Source: CAYQUC01 sp964420605 (GTDB lineage Bacteria > Pseudomonadota > Gammaproteobacteria > UBA6429 > Thiohalophilaceae). Taken from it: DNA of 64,000 nt. Positions 46,066-54,968 of this stretch are shown one piece after another. Location: assembly GCA_964420605.1 (NCBI GenBank), contig CAYQUC010000008.1:7550-71549 (forward strand). The letters run 5' to 3'. A program made the translations under genes and the position numbers. The notes under the pieces are model-generated. The model saw only the letters and a list, made by a program, of their open reading frames with translations. It had not been told where the DNA came from and did no database searches. Every line of letters starts with the position of its first letter. The stretch's first letter is position 1.

Positions 46066-46824
46066 ATGATCCGATTATTTTTTAAAAGTATTTTTTATAC
46101 CACGCTATGTTTAATATCAGTAGAAACACATGCATCAAATTTGGGTGTATATTTTTCAGGCGGTTTTTGGTCAACTCAATACACTGGTTTTGTAACAGAC
46201 AATAAAACGCTATCAAATAGCATCAATCTACAAGACGATTTACGTTTGGATGATACACTGCAGAATTTTTTTTATATCTATATCGAACAAGAGATTCCAT
46301 ATACACCAAATTATCGCCTCGGACGAACCAGCATTAGGACTAGTGGCAACAGCATTATAAATAAATCATTATCATTTCAGGGAAATAATTATCTGATTAA
46401 TGAGCAAGTTACATCAAAATTAAATCTTGAGCATATTGAAGCGGTATTATATTGGAAATTGTTTGAAACCAATTATCGTGTTGATTTGGGCTTTGCGGTT
46501 AAGGATTTTAGTGGTGAAGTCAGCGTATTGGGCGCCATATCCGGTAAGTCGAGTGTGTCACTGAGTGAAACCATCCCGCTACTGTACGCCGGATTTAAAA
46601 CGCAATTACCATTAACCGCACTAACAGTCGGAATGAATGGTAGTTTTTTAATCATTAAAGAAGCGGCACTGTCTGATGTTATTGCTTTTGTTCGCTATGA
46701 GACGGACTCTTATGTTGGCATCGAATTTGGCTACCGAAGTTTTCAATTGAGGTTAAATAGTACTGCGTTAAAAACCAATGTCAAAATTACTGGCATGTAC
46801 TTAACTGGTTTTATTTACTTTTAA
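46066..46824 (+). CDS. Outer-membrane beta-barrel protein, TIGR04219-like
   Basis: The 252-residue product has a signal peptide (about residues 1-23, ending at THAS). The mature part shows repeated amphipathic strands, central LNLEHIEAVLYWKLFETNYRVDLG, and a final Phe (GFIYF), the BamA recognition end. The layout fits the TIGR04219-type barrels. Function is unknown. Its stop overlaps the stop of the convergent lipoprotein gene by 4 bp. Confidence 0.75.
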   Translation: MIRLFFKSIFYTTLCLISVETHASNLGVYFSGGFWSTQYTGFVTDNKTLSNSINLQDDLRLDDTLQNFFYIYIEQEIPYTPNYRLGRTSIRTSGNSIINKSLSFQGNNYLINEQVTSKLNLEHIEAVLYWKLFETNYRVDLGFAVKDFSGEVSVLGAISGKSSVSLSETIPLLYAGFKTQLPLTALTVGMNGSFLIIKEAALSDVIAFVRYETDSYVGIEFGYRSFQLRLNSTALKTNVKITGMYLTGFIYF

Positions 46825-47636
46825 TTGTCAACTAGCAAAATGTGTGATGATTTAATTAGCATGTCGGCAGTTTTATTCGAGTTTACTAATTTGCCTTGTA
46901 TGATGATGGCTGACTTTTTATATATCGATGCAAATTGTTTGTTGTTGGTATAATACTTAATTACAAAATTATCATTATTATTCGATTTACCGGTATTGGT
47001 GAATTCTGCAATATAGCGCATATTTGGCATTTTACCGCTTTTGTTTTGTTCAAAATGCGATAACGTTACATTAAGACTATAAGTGTGCGGCATCATTTGT
47101 TGCGTTATCCAGGCTTTGCTGTGATTTTTGGGTAGATGTTTTATCACTAAATAGTGAAATAAAAAATTATTATAGATTTCATTCTTAACTTGCTGATAAC
47201 GTTGTTGGTTGTTAACGATGTTATAAATACTTTCGGCAAGTTTTGTTGGTAATTTTTCGACATCAAAGAACGATAACCGATCTTCATTAATCCACTGCCC
47301 TTTCTTAATGCTGTATTGCTGTATATTTTTTAACTGCACTTTAATCGTGTTATATTTAAATTCAATATAAACGGTATAGCGTAGTTTCGCACCAAAATTG
47401 GATTGATGAATATAATCCGAGGTATAGACGTTATTGATGATATCAATTTTTTTAGGATAAATAGCATTGTCTTGAAATACTTTAAGAACCGCAGGATGGA
47501 CACTGTTAGAGCCAGTATAAAATTTAGTATAAAAAAGTGTAGTGCCGCTATACAAGTGGTTGTTGTACGGTTTTGTGCTACATGAAAATAGCGAACTTAT
47601 TATAATAACGCTTAAAACACTGCTTTTAATGCCCAT
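46821..47636 (-). CDS. Lipoprotein of unknown function
   Basis: The 271-residue product has a lipoprotein signal with lipobox SLFSC (Cys19). The rest is Lys-, Asn- and Tyr-rich and strand-rich (YTVYIEFKYNTIKVQLKNIQ). I recognise no domain. It is tail-to-tail with the outer-membrane barrel gene, sharing 4 bp, so it is a separate transcript. Position after Cys19 is Ser, not Asp, so sorting to the outer membrane is likely. Confidence 0.65.
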   Translation of the reverse strand: MGIKSSVLSVIIISSLFSCSTKPYNNHLYSGTTLFYTKFYTGSNSVHPAVLKVFQDNAIYPKKIDIINNVYTSDYIHQSNFGAKLRYTVYIEFKYNTIKVQLKNIQQYSIKKGQWINEDRLSFFDVEKLPTKLAESIYNIVNNQQRYQQVKNEIYNNFLFHYLVIKHLPKNHSKAWITQQMMPHTYSLNVTLSHFEQNKSGKMPNMRYIAEFTNTGKSNNNDNFVIKYYTNNKQFASIYKKSAIIIQGKLVNSNKTADMLIKSSHILLVDN

Positions 47637-47810
47637 AACGCAATTCTAACATAGTGAGTATTGTGTAAACCTTAAGTTGATAACAGATCTGAAATTTAAT
47701 GTTGCCAGCATTGTTAGTATTTTCAGTTAAATATTTGTTAATAATAATGTCATTATTTATATCTGATTTGCACCTGCATATCTATGGTGTTTAAAATAAA
47801 TTGAATTAAA

Positions 47811-47839
47811 TAGGCATTGAACATATTATCCAATGCCTA
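47811..47839 (-). terminator. Terminator after the di-haem cytochrome
   Basis: A 9-bp perfect stem TAGGCATTG/CAATGCCTA with an 11-nt loop, followed on the minus strand by TTTAATTC, begins a few bases after the cytochrome stop. Confidence 0.65.
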
Positions 47840-47845
47840 AGTAAT

Positions 47846-49654
47846 TTATAAACTTTTTAAATACTCCACTAAAGCAGCTTGTTCTTCCATTGAAAGATTC
47901 GGTACTTCAGGGATGTCTGTTGAAGTATACCGTTTAACAACATCGGCTAAACTTGCTGCACTACCGTCGTGGAAGTACGGTGCAGTTAGCATTAAACCTC
48001 GAAGCCCCGGTGTTTTAATACCAATGGATAGTAAACCTTGAGGTGGTTTTTCGACGATATGGGTAAAGTATTTACCCTCTGCGCCAGTTCCCTCACCCGA
48101 GCTATGGCACGTGGCACAGTTGGCTTTGCTGTAAAATAAACGCCAGCCTTTTTCTGCCATGGCTTCGTTGAACTCTCCGGGTGCAGGACTAACGATGCTT
48201 TGTAAAAATGCTTCAACATCGAGTAAGTCTTGTTTTAACAAGTCATTACCCGGCTCATTAATGTCAGCAACTTTTAACCTGTCACGATATTCTTGCGGTA
48301 ATGGATTGCCAATTTCAATGTCTTTAATAGTAGCGTTAGCGGTACCCCAGGCACCGTTTCTATCGAGTACTAAATCAATGCCACACTCTGGCGCACTTGC
48401 AAGTGAATGGTTATCTGGGCGGGTTTGTAATACCCCAATCCAGGTTGCGGCATAGCCTTGTTCTGCTAAGTCAATGTAGTTCCAGTTTTGAGGAATGCTG
48501 CTGGGATTAAAAACATTATCGTTTAATGGATTGTTTGGGAAAAAACGTGGATCAACTCTGCCTGGCCCCCAACCTCGGTACTCGGCAAGGTTGACATTTT
48601 CTGAGCCGGTTTGTACTCGTGGTGTCATTGATAACAACATGCCTGCATTCATCTTAGTATTGGGCGGGCCGAAAACGGGCATACCAATGGGTAATGCTAC
48701 TGGCGCTGCATTTGCTTCGAGTTGGAATAATGTTGGTTTGACGGTCACATGACAAATCGCGCAGGTCAACCCTACCGAAGTCATCATGTTTGGTTTATCC
48801 GGATTATTATAAACACCTTTAACACCGATAACCGCATTGGCTTTTAATAATGCTTGAGCAACAACAGGATTTTTAAGTGCCGCTTGTTTTGCAGCAAAGT
48901 CATTCCCCATTAAAACATCGACGATAAATTGTGGCACTTTCATAATATCAATTTGTGCACCAACACCAACGGCATCGTTTGGTGTGACAGCATTAAGAAC
49001 TTTATGTAATTCAAAAAAATCACCCCATAATGCTTCATCACCCCATGTTTCATTCATATAAAGTTCTTGACCACGAGCAACTTCGGGCCCCGTTCGAGCT
49101 TGCAAAGTACGGAACACGGCACGTAGTTTTAACTTAAGACTTTTTGTTTTGGTGAGTACTGTTGAGTCAGAGGCACGGTAAAAATTGGCCATCATGCGCT
49201 TCCAATTATCGTTACGGTATATCGCAACTTCACCTAACTGAGGATGTACCGGTACTTTATCGGTTGCCAGTGCAACTTCCATTGGCTTTATTAATTGCAA
49301 TGGTAGTTCATTATGATCATCACTATCGGCTTTTTCGAGTTTAATTTTAAACACAGCACCGGCAGTCATTAAATTACCATCAAGGTTTTTAGATTTATTT
49401 TTACGCTTGACAATTAATTTTGCATCGGAATTTAATGCACCTGCAGGAATGCTTATTGTTATGCTTGGCTTTACAGCGTCATCATAAAACACACCACCAA
49501 CAGCAGCGTATACGATGGTGTCAATGGCTAACGATTTTTCTTTATTTTTTTTATGGCTGTCTGCAATAGCAGTTGCATTGAATGTAGCCAGAGTAAATAT
49601 TAACGCAGTGTTACACAGCGCGAGCTGAACTAAACCGCAACGTTTTAATTTCAT
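47846..49654 (-). CDS. Di-haem cytochrome c with ZU5-like N-terminal domain
   Basis: The 602-residue exported protein has a signal peptide (about residues 1-31, TAIADS). Residues about 45-165 look ZU5-like (GGVFYD, then ITISIPAGALNSD). Two haem c sites follow: CAICH at 298-302 and CATCH at 513-517. The C-terminal domain carries KTPGLRGLMLTAPYFHDGSAASLADVV, a hallmark of the cytochrome c peroxidase/MauG superfamily. Whether it is a peroxidase, an oxygenase or an electron carrier is open. It is divergent from a Crp/Fnr regulator gene. Confidence 0.85.
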   Translation of the reverse strand: MKLKRCGLVQLALCNTALIFTLATFNATAIADSHKKNKEKSLAIDTIVYAAVGGVFYDDAVKPSITISIPAGALNSDAKLIVKRKNKSKNLDGNLMTAGAVFKIKLEKADSDDHNELPLQLIKPMEVALATDKVPVHPQLGEVAIYRNDNWKRMMANFYRASDSTVLTKTKSLKLKLRAVFRTLQARTGPEVARGQELYMNETWGDEALWGDFFELHKVLNAVTPNDAVGVGAQIDIMKVPQFIVDVLMGNDFAAKQAALKNPVVAQALLKANAVIGVKGVYNNPDKPNMMTSVGLTCAICHVTVKPTLFQLEANAAPVALPIGMPVFGPPNTKMNAGMLLSMTPRVQTGSENVNLAEYRGWGPGRVDPRFFPNNPLNDNVFNPSSIPQNWNYIDLAEQGYAATWIGVLQTRPDNHSLASAPECGIDLVLDRNGAWGTANATIKDIEIGNPLPQEYRDRLKVADINEPGNDLLKQDLLDVEAFLQSIVSPAPGEFNEAMAEKGWRLFYSKANCATCHSSGEGTGAEGKYFTHIVEKPPQGLLSIGIKTPGLRGLMLTAPYFHDGSAASLADVVKRYTSTDIPEVPNLSMEEQAALVEYLKSL

Positions 49655-49729
49655 AGTAATACCTCACTAAGCAATAGGGTTTGTTTATTTAAAGGAATGT
49701 TACTGTATCGGATCACATGTTGTGGTGTT

Positions 49730-49744
49730 TGTGACTTAGTCACT
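49730..49744. promoter_or_regulatory. Palindrome TGTGA-CTTAG-TCACT, possible Crp/Fnr-family operator
   Basis: The core GTGAC-TTA-GTCAC is a nearly perfect 13-bp palindrome in the divergent gap between the di-haem cytochrome gene and the Crp/Fnr gene. A TATAAT lies at 49801-49806 with no good -35 box at the usual distance, consistent with an activated promoter. It resembles the 3426 site. Confidence 0.45.
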
Positions 49745-49866
49745 AACCACACTGAATCTTTTCTATTTGGGTATAAGCTACGTAACTATCGTCACAGTCT
49801 TATAATGATGGACGGCGTATTATAAACAATAATTGGTATTAACAGTTAACTTACAGGAGTCAATTT

Positions 49867-50559
49867 ATGAAGGCCCAAGTTGATCGATCTAAAAAAGATG
49901 AGCAACAAGCGCAGCTATGGCATACCGCATATCCTGATCTTGCAAATTCTACTGAACCAACGATACGTCATATTATTGAACAGGCCCTGCAGGTAGTCGT
50001 GTCAGCAGGTTCATTAATTATTTCTCCGGGAACACAATGTAAGCAATACTTATTTGTTGTGCAAGGTAAAGCACGGGTTCATGTTTTGACAGAACATGGT
50101 CGCGAAGTATTATTGTATTATGTTGGGCCAAGTGATACTTGCGTATTGACTACCTCGTGTTTGCTTAGTCACGAATTATTTCCGGCAGGTATTATTGCTG
50201 AAACCGAGGTTACCGCATTTGCCGTTAGTGCTAGCCTATTTGAGCAGGCACTTGATCAATCATCACAATTTAGACGGTTTGTTTTTAAAAAATTTGGTGA
50301 GCGTTTAGTTGATGTAGTCGCACGAATGGAACAATTATGTGCGCCATCGATAGAACGTTATTTGGCAAAAACATTATTGGATCTCGCCGGTGACAGTGAA
50401 CAAATTTTAACAACACATCAAGATTTGGCTTTACGCCTCGGAACTGCACGCGAAGTCGTGTCTCGGCATCTTAAACATTTTGAAGTTAACGGTTGGGTGT
50501 TGTTGGCACGCGGCAGCATTAGTATTGCAAAGCCGGACGATTTAAGGTTGCTAATATAG
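49867..50559 (+). CDS. Crp/Fnr family transcriptional regulator (Cys-containing)
   Basis: The 230-residue protein has a cyclic-nucleotide-binding fold (about residues 30-150) and a C-terminal winged HTH (LALRLGTAREVVSRHLKHFE). FNR's N-terminal cysteine cluster is missing, so it is not FNR proper. Three cysteines (58, 92, 98) lie in the sensory domain, two in a CVLTTSCLL motif. The second regulator at 57776 has Cys at 59, 93, 99 with the same spacing. This suggests a redox, NO or metal signal. Start ATG has ACAGGAGTC. It probably controls the divergent cytochrome gene. Confidence 0.9.
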   Translation: MKAQVDRSKKDEQQAQLWHTAYPDLANSTEPTIRHIIEQALQVVVSAGSLIISPGTQCKQYLFVVQGKARVHVLTEHGREVLLYYVGPSDTCVLTTSCLLSHELFPAGIIAETEVTAFAVSASLFEQALDQSSQFRRFVFKKFGERLVDVVARMEQLCAPSIERYLAKTLLDLAGDSEQILTTHQDLALRLGTAREVVSRHLKHFEVNGWVLLARGSISIAKPDDLRLLI

Positions 50560-50602
50560 GCTTAAGCCAGAGCTAATTGATTTTTCAAATTTTGTTTGAA
50601 TA

Positions 50603-50896
50603 TTAAATGGGTAATAAGCCCGTATACGCAATACCTTCGCGTGGTATTGACATCCAGTCAGCGACTGTTTTGCGCCACGTTAGATAGTGTGGTGTTTCTT
50701 TATGTTTTGCTGCGTGTTCGCTACTTTGGTAGGCTTCATACAATACAAATTTACACGGGTCGTCTTGCAATTGCAGAATATCAAAACGAAAGTTACCCTC
50801 TTCTTTAATTGAGGATTCATGATTAAGGCGGCTGGCTTCGATAAAGTTCGATACGAATTCTGGTTTTACAACGACATGTACGATTGTAACTTGCAT
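50603..50896 (-). CDS. Antibiotic biosynthesis monooxygenase (ABM) domain protein
   Basis: This 97-residue protein starts MQVTIVHVVVKPEFVSNFIEASRLNH, the ABM ferredoxin-like fold, and includes FVLYEAYQSSEHAAKHKETPHY, typical of YgiN/LsrG-like proteins. The ATG at 50896 has AGGA at 8 bp, better than the one at 50905. Members are quinol monooxygenases, isomerases or haem-degrading enzymes. The substrate here is unknown. Single gene, convergent with the Crp/Fnr gene. Confidence 0.85.
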   Translation of the reverse strand: MQVTIVHVVVKPEFVSNFIEASRLNHESSIKEEGNFRFDILQLQDDPCKFVLYEAYQSSEHAAKHKETPHYLTWRKTVADWMSIPREGIAYTGLLPI

Positions 50897-50961
50897 GGCT
50901 ATCATCCTTAATTGTGTTGATAAATTAGTAATTCATTTTATTTAAAAATGTAACGACGTAT

Positions 50962-53256
50962 TTATTGAGTTAAACTGGTATCGTGGCTAGACGTTGTTGT
51001 AGTTGATAAACAATCATTTATCTCTAAATCAGCTCTTTTATTGTTTTTTAATTGTTGTTTATTACTTTGGAGTAATGGAATGACTTTATCAATGTGGACT
51101 GCCTTGGAGTACAAATACCCTTGACCGTAATTGCAATTCATTTCTGATAGCAAGTCTAATTGTTTTTGGGTTTCAATGCCTTCAGCGACTACTTTTAAAT
51201 TTAAACTTTTTGCCATAATAATAATTGTTCGGACTATATCTAGGCTGGATTGATCAACTTCCATGCGACTGGTAAACGATTTATCAATTTTTAATACATC
51301 AAATGGAAAACGATGCAGATAACTCAATGAAGAATAGCCAGTACCAAAATCGTCAACAAATAATCCAATGCCATAATTTTTGATGCTCTCTAGTAATGAG
51401 ACTGCATCGAGTGCATTATTCATAACCATGCTTTCTGTTATTTCAAATTTTAAACAACTTGGTGGTAGTTCATGAGCATCAACGATGGCTTTAACATTTT
51501 CTAATAGGTTTTTTTGCCAGAGTTGTTTGGCGGATAGGTTAATACTGATATAGAAGTTGTCTGGTAATGTAATATTCTTTTTTAACTCAACAATATCGTG
51601 GCAGACTTTTTCGATGGTCCATAGGCCTATAAACGATATTAACTCACTTTCTTCAGCTATAGGGATGAATTGTGTCGCACCCAATAAACCCTGGTCTTTA
51701 TATTGCCATCGAAGTAATGCTTCAAAACCTTCAACATTATTGTTTTCAATATTGTTGATGGGTTGGTATAACACTTGTAACTCATTTTTTGCTAATGCAC
51801 AGTGTAGATCGGTTTCGAGTTTTAGATCTTTTATGGCTTTAATGTGCATTTTACTATCAAACACTGCATAAGATGCACCACCCTGCCGTTTTGCAAAATA
51901 CATAGCAATATCAGCATCGCGTAACATATCGGCAGGGTTTTTGTAATCAAGATAATTACTGGTAATGCCGATGCTTGTGGCACAAACGATATTAAAACCA
52001 TTTAACCTAATTGGTGATTTTAATGATTTTTTGATTAAATTAGCGACATCAATCGCTGCGCTAAAATCTTCAACGTCGTCTAATAGAATAAGAAATTCAT
52101 CTCCACCAAGTCTAGCTAAAGTACTATTGGTTGGAATTGCTTGTTTGATTCGAATTGAAATTTCTTTTAGTAGTTTATCACCAATTAAATGGCCTAAGCT
52201 ATCATTTACCAGTTTGAAACGATCCAGATCTAAAAATAAAATGGTAAACTTTCGTTTTTTATTGTCACTGCTTTGTGTGATTGCATGAGATATTTTTTTA
52301 ATGATGAGTTTACGATTGGCTAAGCCCGTTAGCGTATCGTGATCTGCTTCGTAGGCTAGTTTTTGTTGTGTTATTTTTAATGTTGTTATATCGCGCGCGA
52401 CGACATAACATAAGTTATCTATTTTACAAATGCCAACGCTGCACAGTAGCCATTTAATTTTTCGGCTTTTGGTATAACACCGTAACTCAAAATCGTCATT
52501 GGTAATACCCATATTGAGATCGCGAAATATAGTAAGTAATTTTTTTCTATCTTCGGGGATAACAAATTTAATAACCCGTGTTTCAGTTAGTTGTTCTGAG
52601 CTATAACCCAGAGTTTTTTCCCAAGCCGAATTAAACTGCCTGAATACACCGTTAAAATTAGTGATGCCCATCATGTCTAAGGACATGGTAAAGAGTCGCT
52701 CACGTTCGGTGACGGTTCGTTTTAAATCGATATTGATAAACGCTTGGGAAATTAACGGTGCAAATCGACGTGCTACTTTTACTTGTTTTGGACCGAAGAA
52801 GTGCGATTGTGAATGAATACAGACTAATATTGCAGTTTGATCCTGACTACTTAGTGGTACGTGTAATGCCGCTTTAACATTGGCTAATAATTCGTCCGGT
52901 AGTGAATTCCATTCTTTAGCGTATTGTACGTCAAATACGGCGATTGGTTCACCTGTAATTACACGTTGAAATAATTTATCGGGTCGCCATTGGTACTGCT
53001 CAAAACGCTCATGAGTCGTTGCGACTACCTTCATGTAATTTTTATCAGTTTGAACTAAAATAAAAGCTTCTTCAAATTTGAAAACGGATCTCAGGACTTC
53101 AATTAGTTCTCTGAACATTTGTTTTGGATTATCCGTTTTGGATAATACATTAAGTCCTGAGAGTAATGCTTCAGATTCTAAACGTAGTTCACGCTCAAGT
53201 CCGTGAGCACGTTCAAGATCGATTAGCGCTTCTAATTGTCGTTCTGATTCCGTCAT
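50962..53256 (-). CDS. GAF-PAS-GGDEF-EAL c-di-GMP turnover enzyme
   Basis: Domains in order over 764 residues: short coiled coil (about 1-30), GAF (about 40-175), PAS (about 185-300, RERLFTMSLDMMGITNFNG), GGDEF (about 320-470) with intact LARLGGDEF, and EAL (about 480-735) with intact EALLRW, DDFGTGYSS and LKIDKSF. Both catalytic domains look active, so it may synthesise and degrade c-di-GMP depending on input. No membrane segment, so cytosolic. It starts 7 bp after the FIST protein gene and is surely co-transcribed; the FIST protein is its likely sensor. Confidence 0.92.
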   Translation of the reverse strand: MTESERQLEALIDLERAHGLERELRLESEALLSGLNVLSKTDNPKQMFRELIEVLRSVFKFEEAFILVQTDKNYMKVVATTHERFEQYQWRPDKLFQRVITGEPIAVFDVQYAKEWNSLPDELLANVKAALHVPLSSQDQTAILVCIHSQSHFFGPKQVKVARRFAPLISQAFINIDLKRTVTERERLFTMSLDMMGITNFNGVFRQFNSAWEKTLGYSSEQLTETRVIKFVIPEDRKKLLTIFRDLNMGITNDDFELRCYTKSRKIKWLLCSVGICKIDNLCYVVARDITTLKITQQKLAYEADHDTLTGLANRKLIIKKISHAITQSSDNKKRKFTILFLDLDRFKLVNDSLGHLIGDKLLKEISIRIKQAIPTNSTLARLGGDEFLILLDDVEDFSAAIDVANLIKKSLKSPIRLNGFNIVCATSIGITSNYLDYKNPADMLRDADIAMYFAKRQGGASYAVFDSKMHIKAIKDLKLETDLHCALAKNELQVLYQPINNIENNNVEGFEALLRWQYKDQGLLGATQFIPIAEESELISFIGLWTIEKVCHDIVELKKNITLPDNFYISINLSAKQLWQKNLLENVKAIVDAHELPPSCLKFEITESMVMNNALDAVSLLESIKNYGIGLFVDDFGTGYSSLSYLHRFPFDVLKIDKSFTSRMEVDQSSLDIVRTIIIMAKSLNLKVVAEGIETQKQLDLLSEMNCNYGQGYLYSKAVHIDKVIPLLQSNKQQLKNNKRADLEINDCLSTTTTSSHDTSLTQ

Positions 53257-53263
53257 AATTTAA

Positions 53264-54457
53264 TTATTTATTAAATGTTAATACCGAGATCATTAAATTT
53301 CCGTGACGATTTTCACCACCAACAAAACAACCTTGTTCACCAAAAGTAAATAAACCTAAAAATGGTTTATCACCCAATGCTTTTTTAACGCCACTAACAA
53401 CGTCGTTCATTCTGTCTTGCACGGTTAACATGCAACCGGCACAATACACTACCAGTGCACCACTGACTTCTTTGGGTTCAGTGGAATGCGCGGCAAGTGA
53501 AGCGCTTGCAACACGCCCCGCACGATTAACCAGGCTATCTTTAGTGCCTGACATAAACACCAGTTTTTCGCCTTCTTCAATATCCGCAAATAAACTCAGG
53601 CCACCATCTTTCGTCACAGTGTCTGGGTGCGCGAGGCGATAGTATGGAATGCCACTAACGTCACCGACAATACGGCCTAATGGATGCAATGATGTTTTTG
53701 ATAAAATATTGCCGCCGGTCGGTAAATCGTCAGAAATAATTTGATCTGCCCATTCATTATAAACTTCGGCTGCAGGTTTATTGTCGATTTGATTCACAAT
53801 TCTGCCCGAAGCGCTAGTTACAATGCCCGATTTTTCAGTTGGCTCATAACCACTGTGAAATGCAAACATAGCGCTGCTTGAGGGAAACATAACGGTGACG
53901 ACGACCGAATTTGTGAGTACTTGTTTGTCAGCAAACTGCATCCAATCACCACTTACGGTATTATCGGCAGAGGAGCCACCGGTAATTGGTACATTAGCGC
54001 CAACAATATCTTGAATACCTTTAATGACATCTTCTTCTGCACCTGGTGCTGCTGTCATCCACACCATTGAAGGTACTTGGCCGATGCAATCACTTTGCTC
54101 GAGTGCCATGCTAGTCGCATGAGAGGAGGCGAGCCTAGGATTGTCGGTGAGCTCGGCATGACCCACACCATAGTGACCTTCTTTATCCACAATACCCAGT
54201 AAACCAAGGCCCTGCCCTTCATTACTGTGAAAGCCTTTTTCTGTCATCACGCCTAAACAGGAGGTGCCACCGTGAATGGTAGATTGTGGTGCAATTTTTT
54301 CGAGTTCTGATAATAATTGTGCTGCATCGTAATTTGCGGAACAGTATAAAAATAGTAATTGTGGATCGCTACTGATGGTTTTTTTTAATTGTACAAATGC
54401 TTCATTAATTGCTTTGCTTGAATCTTTTTCTGTCGACCAACCACTTGCCATTTCCAT
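53264..54457 (-). CDS. FIST domain sensor, NosP-like
   Basis: The 397-residue protein is FIST_N plus FIST_C and nothing else: N-terminal part with TIHGGTSCLGVMTEKG near 60-75, middle VPITGGSSADNTVSGDWMQF, and C-terminal ALVVYCAGCMLTVQDRMNDVVSGVK with GLFTFGEQGCFV near the end, characteristic of the family. Known NosP proteins of this size bind haem and NO and regulate neighbouring c-di-GMP enzymes or kinases. Here the next gene is a GGDEF-EAL enzyme, the same arrangement. A His62 in the HGG motif might be a ligand; that is a guess. Start ATG has GGGAGAA. Confidence 0.88.
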   Translation of the reverse strand: MEMASGWSTEKDSSKAINEAFVQLKKTISSDPQLLFLYCSANYDAAQLLSELEKIAPQSTIHGGTSCLGVMTEKGFHSNEGQGLGLLGIVDKEGHYGVGHAELTDNPRLASSHATSMALEQSDCIGQVPSMVWMTAAPGAEEDVIKGIQDIVGANVPITGGSSADNTVSGDWMQFADKQVLTNSVVVTVMFPSSSAMFAFHSGYEPTEKSGIVTSASGRIVNQIDNKPAAEVYNEWADQIISDDLPTGGNILSKTSLHPLGRIVGDVSGIPYYRLAHPDTVTKDGGLSLFADIEEGEKLVFMSGTKDSLVNRAGRVASASLAAHSTEPKEVSGALVVYCAGCMLTVQDRMNDVVSGVKKALGDKPFLGLFTFGEQGCFVGGENRHGNLMISVLTFNK

Positions 54458-54922
54458 TTTATTTCTCCCTTATAAAAAAATAAGTTATCGGTATAAAACG
54501 TAATTTAAATTTGTAATAAGTTCATATCTTTAATAAGCAACAATACTTACTCATTGTTGCTGTATTCAAGATAGTTATTAAGGTTAGACCAGATTAGAGC
54601 TAATCAGACTTAGGAATTTAAATAAAAAGAAACCAGACAATTTATCGAGGTTATATGCTGCTATAGCCATCTAAGTCTTGAAAAATAACAGTATATCGAG
54701 TTTATGCATAAAATAGCTAGTTTGAAACTCATTTTTATGAGGCTTTTTTCTTAAGTAAAAATTATTTTTATTTTATATTTATTGTTAAATAAATAGTACT
54801 CGGACTGTTCATGGTAGACAGTCTAATTTATGTAAAATAGTTTACTGTCTGAATTAATTTATGAATGAAGTTAAGATTTAATCTTAATACGTATTTACGA
54901 GTTTAAAATAATGAATAAAATA
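54458..54922. other. Intergenic stretch upstream of the FIST gene
   Basis: About 465 bp of AT-rich sequence without a credible ORF or RNA gene. It should hold the promoter of the FIST-GGDEF/EAL operon. Only A/T runs and short palindromes are seen. Confidence 0.6.
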
Positions 54923-54952
54923 TTGGGAGTAATGCCTCAGCATTACTCCCAA
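54923..54952 (-). terminator. Strong hairpin terminator after the subtilisin gene
   Basis: A 13-bp perfect stem (TTGGGAGTAATGC / GCATTACTCCCAA) with a 4-nt loop lies just beyond the subtilisin stop and continues into ATATTTTATTC on the minus strand. Confidence 0.78.
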
Positions 54953-54968
54953 TTGTAGGGCGATGAAA

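Noticed and set aside
46821..46824. Gene overlap as evidence of a broken gene
   Set aside because: Tail-to-tail overlap of stops is ordinary in compact genomes; both products have clear signal sequences.
50596..50808. Plus-strand frame opposite the ABM monooxygenase gene
   Set aside because: Antisense to a well-supported gene and has no own features.
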